This document shows, in pieces, positions 6,898 to 10,051 of a stretch of DNA of 10,051 bases. A program made the position numbers and the translations under genes. The first letter of the stretch is position 1. Each line of letters begins with the position of its first letter. The stretch comes from Ochromonadaceae sp. CCMP2298 (lineage: Eukaryota; Sar; Synurophyceae; Ochromonadales; Ochromonadaceae). The notes beneath the pieces are model-generated. The model ran no database searches and was not told where the DNA came from. It saw only the letters and a list, made by a program, of their open reading frames with translations. The stretch spans positions 1 to 10,051 of the forward strand of contig MU634813.1 in NCBI GenBank assembly GCA_026770595.1, in the 5' to 3' direction.

Positions 6898-7494
6898 ATG
6901 GAGGACCGATTCTCCACTTCCGCGCCAGCAGGGGCTGCCGTCAACACTAGCCAGCAGCGGTCCCTTGCACAGCTGCCGAAGATGAAGAAATATGCTGTGT
7001 TCGAGACTCTGTCTGACGATAACTTGGCTCCCTACCACGACGTGTCTTGTGTGCCGATCACTTTAGCTGCGGAAGAGGATATGGAGACTCTGTCCGACAT
7101 CGTATCATGGGGTGAGAGGTACCTTTACCATTGGGAGGTGAGCAGTGACTCTCTCCGCCGACCTTTCTGTCTGTCTATCTGATAACTCACCATATCCTTC
7201 CGTCTCCAGGTGGGGATGTACTGCTGCTCTCGGTGCGGCAACGCACTCTACTCGAGCGAGGATAAGTACCAGGGGCCATGCGTGTGGCCCTCGTTCCGCC
7301 ATCCCACCAGGCCCGAGGCTGTGAAGACACGCACTGTGCAGCCCTATAACAGCTACACGGTTGTGGTGAAGGAGGTGTACTGCGGGGGCTGCGAGCTTTT
7401 CCTAGGCCACCAGTTTGAAGATGCCAAGCAAAAGGGGGACACACACAAGCTGGCGCACTGGCGCGCCGAGGTAGGCGCGCTGGCAAGGCTCTAG
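6898..7494 (+). CDS. MsrB-like zinc protein lacking the catalytic cysteine
   Basis: Two exons, 6898-7137 and 7210-7494 (TAG), joined over a 72-nt intron with GTGAGC donor and CTCCAG acceptor, phase 0, giving 174 residues. Exon 2 matches the methionine-R-sulfoxide reductase B fold: CSRC (C86, C89) and CGGC (C138, C141) are the two zinc pairs, LYSSEDKY and WPSF (106-109) are the core, and ELFLGHQFED carries the conserved His147. MsrB enzymes reduce methionine-R-sulfoxide through a catalytic Cys after this region, in a RYC or similar motif. Here the matching place reads GDTHKLAHWRAEVGALARL and then stops, with no Cys after C141. The protein is therefore probably not a normal reductase. The N-terminal 80 residues contain a second hydrophilic segment of unknown role. 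ATG 6898 is the first in frame after the MITE; an upstream exon cannot be excluded because TTTTCAG precedes it. Confidence 0.75.
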
Positions 7495-7710
7495 TGTGGG
7501 GAGAGGGGCGGAAGGGGTGAAAGGGATGGACTCCAGGAGATGGACCGTAGACAGCATAGGGTGGTGGTGGTAACGGATGACGGCCGCTGTAGACGGCCAG
7601 ATGTTTTGCTACTGCCGCCCGACTCACCGCAACACATTTGATCTGTATATACAATAATTAGTCTTTAACTGCACTTATGAACACCTATAAATACATCAAA
7701 TCTGTAGTAG
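7495..7710. other. Shared 3' flank between convergent genes
   Basis: This 216-nt stretch lies between the MsrB-like stop and the stop of the minus-strand gene. The left part is G-rich, the right part AT-rich (CTGTATATACAATAATTAG around 7641-7659). No canonical AATAAA is seen on either strand; CTATAAATAC (7685-7694) is the nearest AT-rich signal. It probably holds the 3' UTRs of both genes. Confidence 0.5.
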
Positions 7711-9115
7711 CTATTTGTATAGCGCGTCGTCGATGGCCCAGCAGCTCCGGTGATCCTCGGTAGGCGTTGGGGGGCCGCAGGGAGCCGCAGGGGGCCAGGG
7801 GCGGGCCAGCGGCGAAGCTGCCCATACTGCCCCCGGACCCTCCCCACGCCGCCCACCATGGCGCTCCAGCCCGACCTTTGTAGATGCCGAGGCTCTGCAG
7901 GTAGTTTTGTAAAAGTAGGGAGGAGGTTAATCAAATAAAAATAGCAAGGTTAGACACGTATTAGGCTTGTACGGCCAGCTCGAGAGACGAAAAACTCACC
8001 TTTGAAAAAAACCGATTTTTCGATCCCACGCCCTACTCCGCCGCCGCCCCGAGGTCCAACCCCGCTCGCCGCACAGTCTCATCGACTCGTGGAGCAAGCT
8101 GAGGAGCAGGCTCACAGGTCGGAGGACGCCCTCCTTCCTCCCCACGAGCAAGTCCTGCAGGAGGGGGTCAGAATAGTAGGGTTAGACATATTATCTTCGG
8201 GAGCGGCTCAACCCGGCCGCCCCCCGACCTCACCTGCGCCAAGAATTGGACGAGGTAAGGATCCAACACGATAAAATGCATCTAACTCATCACTAAAACA
8301 TCAGATAAGGCATCTCTCAGGTGCCACCGACTCACATTGCACCTCCTGCAGGGGCACGGACTCTGGGGCCCTATCTTCACCGATTCGGCACCGAATCGTG
8401 TGCAAATGATATAGAAAGTAAAATTAAGAGTGTTAGGGTCAATTCTATATAGTCAGATTTCCGAACCACTCACCTCACTTCGAACTCTGATGTGCCGTTG
8501 GTGCATCAGACTCTGCACCCAAGCGAAGATTTGAGCGGGGTCAAAAGTGACGCCTTTTTCCCAATTGACCAGTCCGCAACTACTCTTACTTGGGGGTTAT
8601 TTCCACCCCCAATTTATTTTTGGCGCTAACGTTGTAAAACAGGGGTTTTACGCACATTCCGGGCATTTTCGTGCTATCGTTCGTTCAAAACCCCACTTCT
8701 GAGATGGGCGCAGCAAAACTGAAAGAATGACGAAGAGTCCGGAAGTGACGCGGTCATCAGAAGCTGACTCGATGGAATCCACGCAGAAAAATATCTGGCA
8801 AGCCCTTCTATTCTGATATAGCACTTCTTCGGAATCTCGCATTTCTGTTCTCAGAGAACAGACGCCTTGAAGGACGATAGATGGGAATCCAATAAGGGCG
8901 TTTCTTGTTTGACGGCGGACAAAAAGACATCTGAAAAGGGACCCTCCCACTTTTTCGGACAATTTTGTCCGCCCCCTTCTGTCCGCGAAAACGGTTCTTA
9001 TTAGGGTCCCCCGCCAGATAGAGGGGGACAAAAAATGTCGCGAAAGTGTTTCTAACGCGTTTCGTGAGGTTGTCATAGCAACTCACCTTTTGACTGAGCA
9101 TTGTGTCGTTTTCAT
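7711..9115 (-). CDS. Proposed five-exon gene, unknown function
   Basis: Exons in transcription order: 9115-9087, 8579-8474, 8281-8234, 8154-8000 and 7894-7711 (TAG). The total is 522 nt, exactly 174 codons. Three donors are GTGAGT and one GTGAGG. Acceptors include CCCTCCTGCAG and ACCTGCAG, and CTAAC/CTGAC branch-like motifs precede the exon at 8154. Phases agree at all four joins (2, 0, 0, 2). Exon 4 is open in only one frame for 51 codons (VLRPVSLLLSLLHESMRLC). Exon 2 reads VNWEKGVTFDPAQIFAWVQ. The N-terminus is MKTTQCSVKSCG, a Cys-x4-Cys start followed by GVTF and a Trp, faintly like a THAP zinc finger, but no matching Cys-x2-His is seen. Weak points are the acceptors at 8580 and 8282 and the last exon, where acceptor AG at 7893-7894 would give another frame. 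No family is recognised. Confidence 0.42.
8381..8398. repeat. Perfect hairpin CGATTCGG-CA-CCGAATCG
   Basis: Eight-base arms with a 2-nt loop lie inside the second intron of the proposed minus-strand gene. Confidence 0.85.
8590..8651. repeat. Two adjacent stem-loops
   Basis: TTGGGGG/CCCCCAA arms with a 9-nt loop lie at 8590-8612, and GTAAAAC/GTTTTAC arms with a 4-nt loop lie at 8634-8651. They sit directly upstream (on the minus strand) of the proposed exon ending at 8579. Confidence 0.8.
8652..9086. other. Proposed long intron; overlapping minus-strand ORFs and inverted repeats
   Basis: This is most of the 507-nt first intron of the proposed minus-strand gene. It is also open as a 142-codon minus ORF (9076-8648) and part of another (9128-8808), neither recognisable. 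It carries CGGACAATTTTGTCCG (8956-8971) and GTCCCCC/GGGGGAC arms (9006-9029), and GGACAAAA recurs nearby. These features suggest a repeat-derived intron, but an unspliced gene is an alternative. Confidence 0.35.
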
Positions 9116-9202
9116 GAAACAAGCTCAAAGTTCAACCTTCTTTTGCTTTGGGAACTTCATCATTGGGCATCATCTGCTGTGATCTCTCACAATTCGAGGG
9201 CA
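9116..9202. promoter_or_regulatory. Possible divergent promoter interval
   Basis: There are 87 bp between the proposed minus-strand ATG (9115) and the transposase ATG (9203). No clear TATA box is seen. It is called only because two starts face away from each other. Confidence 0.25.
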
Positions 9203-9862
9203 ATGGAGGAATTGGACATGGACTTGGATGATGAATTTTCTCTTCCAGACGAGTCCTGGTTGTGTGGATGGGAGGACAACGAGGAGGACAACGAGGAGGA
9301 CGAGATGAAGGTGACGGAAGGAATGTCTGCGATGGAGATCTCGGATAACCAAACTGCCCTGCGTTATATTGAGGAGAATGGGCTGGAGTTTTTACGTTAG
9401 GACGACTGCATTGAACGTCTTAGGGAGCAGCAGAGGGAGCAGGAGGAGATCAAGCGGCAGTCGCACCATCGAGTTACAGACCTGTGGGCGACCACGTGGG
9501 GGCGCATGCTTCAGAACCCACAGCTCAATGTCCCTACCTCTTGGGAGCACCGCGTGTTCATGCGGCGATTCCGCCTCCCTTACCAACTTTTTAAACAGGT
9601 TAGGCATGCACATGATCTTTCTTACGATTACAACCAACTTATCTCTCTCCTTCTACATTTTACAGCTGGTCGCCGAGTGCGTTGAGGTGAACCTCTTCAA
9701 GCAGAAGAGGCCAGGTAAGATTCCCATCGAGTTCAAAGTTCTAATCGGCCTTCGTATTCTCGGCAGGGACAGCTGTGCGGACGACCTGGACGAGGCGCTC
9801 AACATAGGCGGCAGCACCATCAACAACATTTTCAAGCTGTTCATCACCGGCACCGGCATCGT
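9203..9862 (+). pseudogene. PIF/Harbinger-type transposase, N-terminal half, broken
   Basis: Exon 1 is 9203-9598 and exon 2 begins at 9666, across a 67-nt phase-0 intron (GTTAGG donor, TTTTACAG acceptor). The protein starts MEELDMDLDDEFSLPDESW, has an acidic EDNEEDNEEDE stretch, then a helical RLREQQREQEEIKRQ segment. The Harbinger-like pre-catalytic region follows: FMRRFRLPYQLFKQ, then IPIEFKVLIGLRILGR, DDLDEALNIGGSTINNIFKL. In this superfamily that region precedes the DDE nuclease and is DNA-binding/helical. The catalytic Asp and Glu residues are not reached. A TAG at 9398-9400 interrupts the frame between the acidic and helical parts. The match to the family fades after about 9855, where AT-rich repeats of another element begin. 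The copy is therefore inactive unless the stop is read through and the rest lies elsewhere. Confidence 0.7.
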
Positions 9863-10051
9863 CAGTGTACATGAATCATTTACGAAACCTTTAAAATGGT
9901 AGTGGCATAGCACAACCTTTACTTTAGGTGAATCATTTACGAAACCTTTACTTTTTGACTCAGCAATGGTAAAGGAAACCTTTACTAAACATTTACCTAC
10001 GAGGGTTAGTTCTGGTAACCCGGCAGCGGGGTTACCGGAGGTGTAAATGAA
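9863..10051. mobile_element. End of a second repeat-rich element inserted in the transposase (partial)
   Basis: From CAGTGTACATGAATC (9863) coding character stops. The 22-mer TGAATCATTTACGAAACCTT plus TA is repeated exactly at 9872-9893 and 9929-9950, and GAAACCTTTA recurs at 9975-9984. A GTAAAGG-AAA-CCTTTAC palindrome lies at 9969-9985. This is the pattern of subterminal repeats of a DNA element whose other end is outside the window. The left boundary is approximate and no target duplication can be tested. Confidence 0.5.
10014..10036. repeat. Hairpin GGTAACCC-GGCAGCG-GGGTTACC
   Basis: Eight-base perfect arms with a 7-nt GC-rich loop, close to the right edge and inside the partial element. 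Confidence 0.9.

Noticed and set aside
8648-9076. 142-codon minus-strand ORF as a stand-alone gene
   Set aside because: No recognisable domain, it overlaps inverted repeats, and the spliced model explains the consensus donor just upstream better; kept only as an alternative.
9394-9421. Tiny intron that would remove the TAG in the transposase
   Set aside because: GTTAG...TTAG there would be only about 28 nt and would remove conserved helical residues; a nonsense mutation is simpler.

Overview
The window is eukaryotic nuclear DNA. The protein genes are interrupted by short GT-AG introns (about 70 to 230 nt in the best-supported genes), spacers are long, and several decayed DNA transposons are present. 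No bacterial signals (operons, ribosome binding sites) are seen. The species cannot be fixed from sequence alone. Compact introns with low-complexity proteins would suit a protist or alga, but that is only an inference.

Layout. (1) Positions 1-2819, plus strand: the 3' five exons of a WSCD-type sulfotransferase-like gene. Both PAPS-binding motifs are visible, and the protein ends in a very long Ala/Thr-rich tail encoded by GCT/GCC/ACT repeats. (2) 2820-4243: spacer with simple repeats, one weak minus-strand ORF and one copy of a dispersed inverted repeat whose partner lies at 6289-6321. (3) 4244-6011, minus strand: a tentative three-exon gene of unknown function whose large intron contains a 1.19 kb CACTA-like element (4638-5824). 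That element is packed with GTAC-rich subterminal repeats and at least six copies of a 27-nt hairpin. (4) 6345-6839: a 495-bp TIR element flanked by TA, resembling a Tc1/mariner-type MITE. (5) 6898-7494, plus strand: a two-exon MsrB-like protein that keeps its zinc cysteines but lacks the catalytic cysteine. (6) 7711-9115, minus strand: a proposed five-exon gene of unknown function. It was found by joining small exons at consensus splice sites and is not visible as any single long ORF. (7) 9203-about 9862, plus strand: a PIF/Harbinger-type transposase N-terminal half, broken by an in-frame stop and cut off by another repeat-rich element that runs to the window end.

The first sulfotransferase gene and the MsrB-like gene look like ordinary host genes. 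The middle and right parts are shaped by nested mobile elements. The most unusual signals are the repeated hairpin with paired changes in its two arms, the MsrB homologue without its active cysteine, and the cryptic minus-strand gene that starts only 87 bp from the Harbinger transposase start and could be its partner ORF. All exon joins are by eye and lack transcript support.
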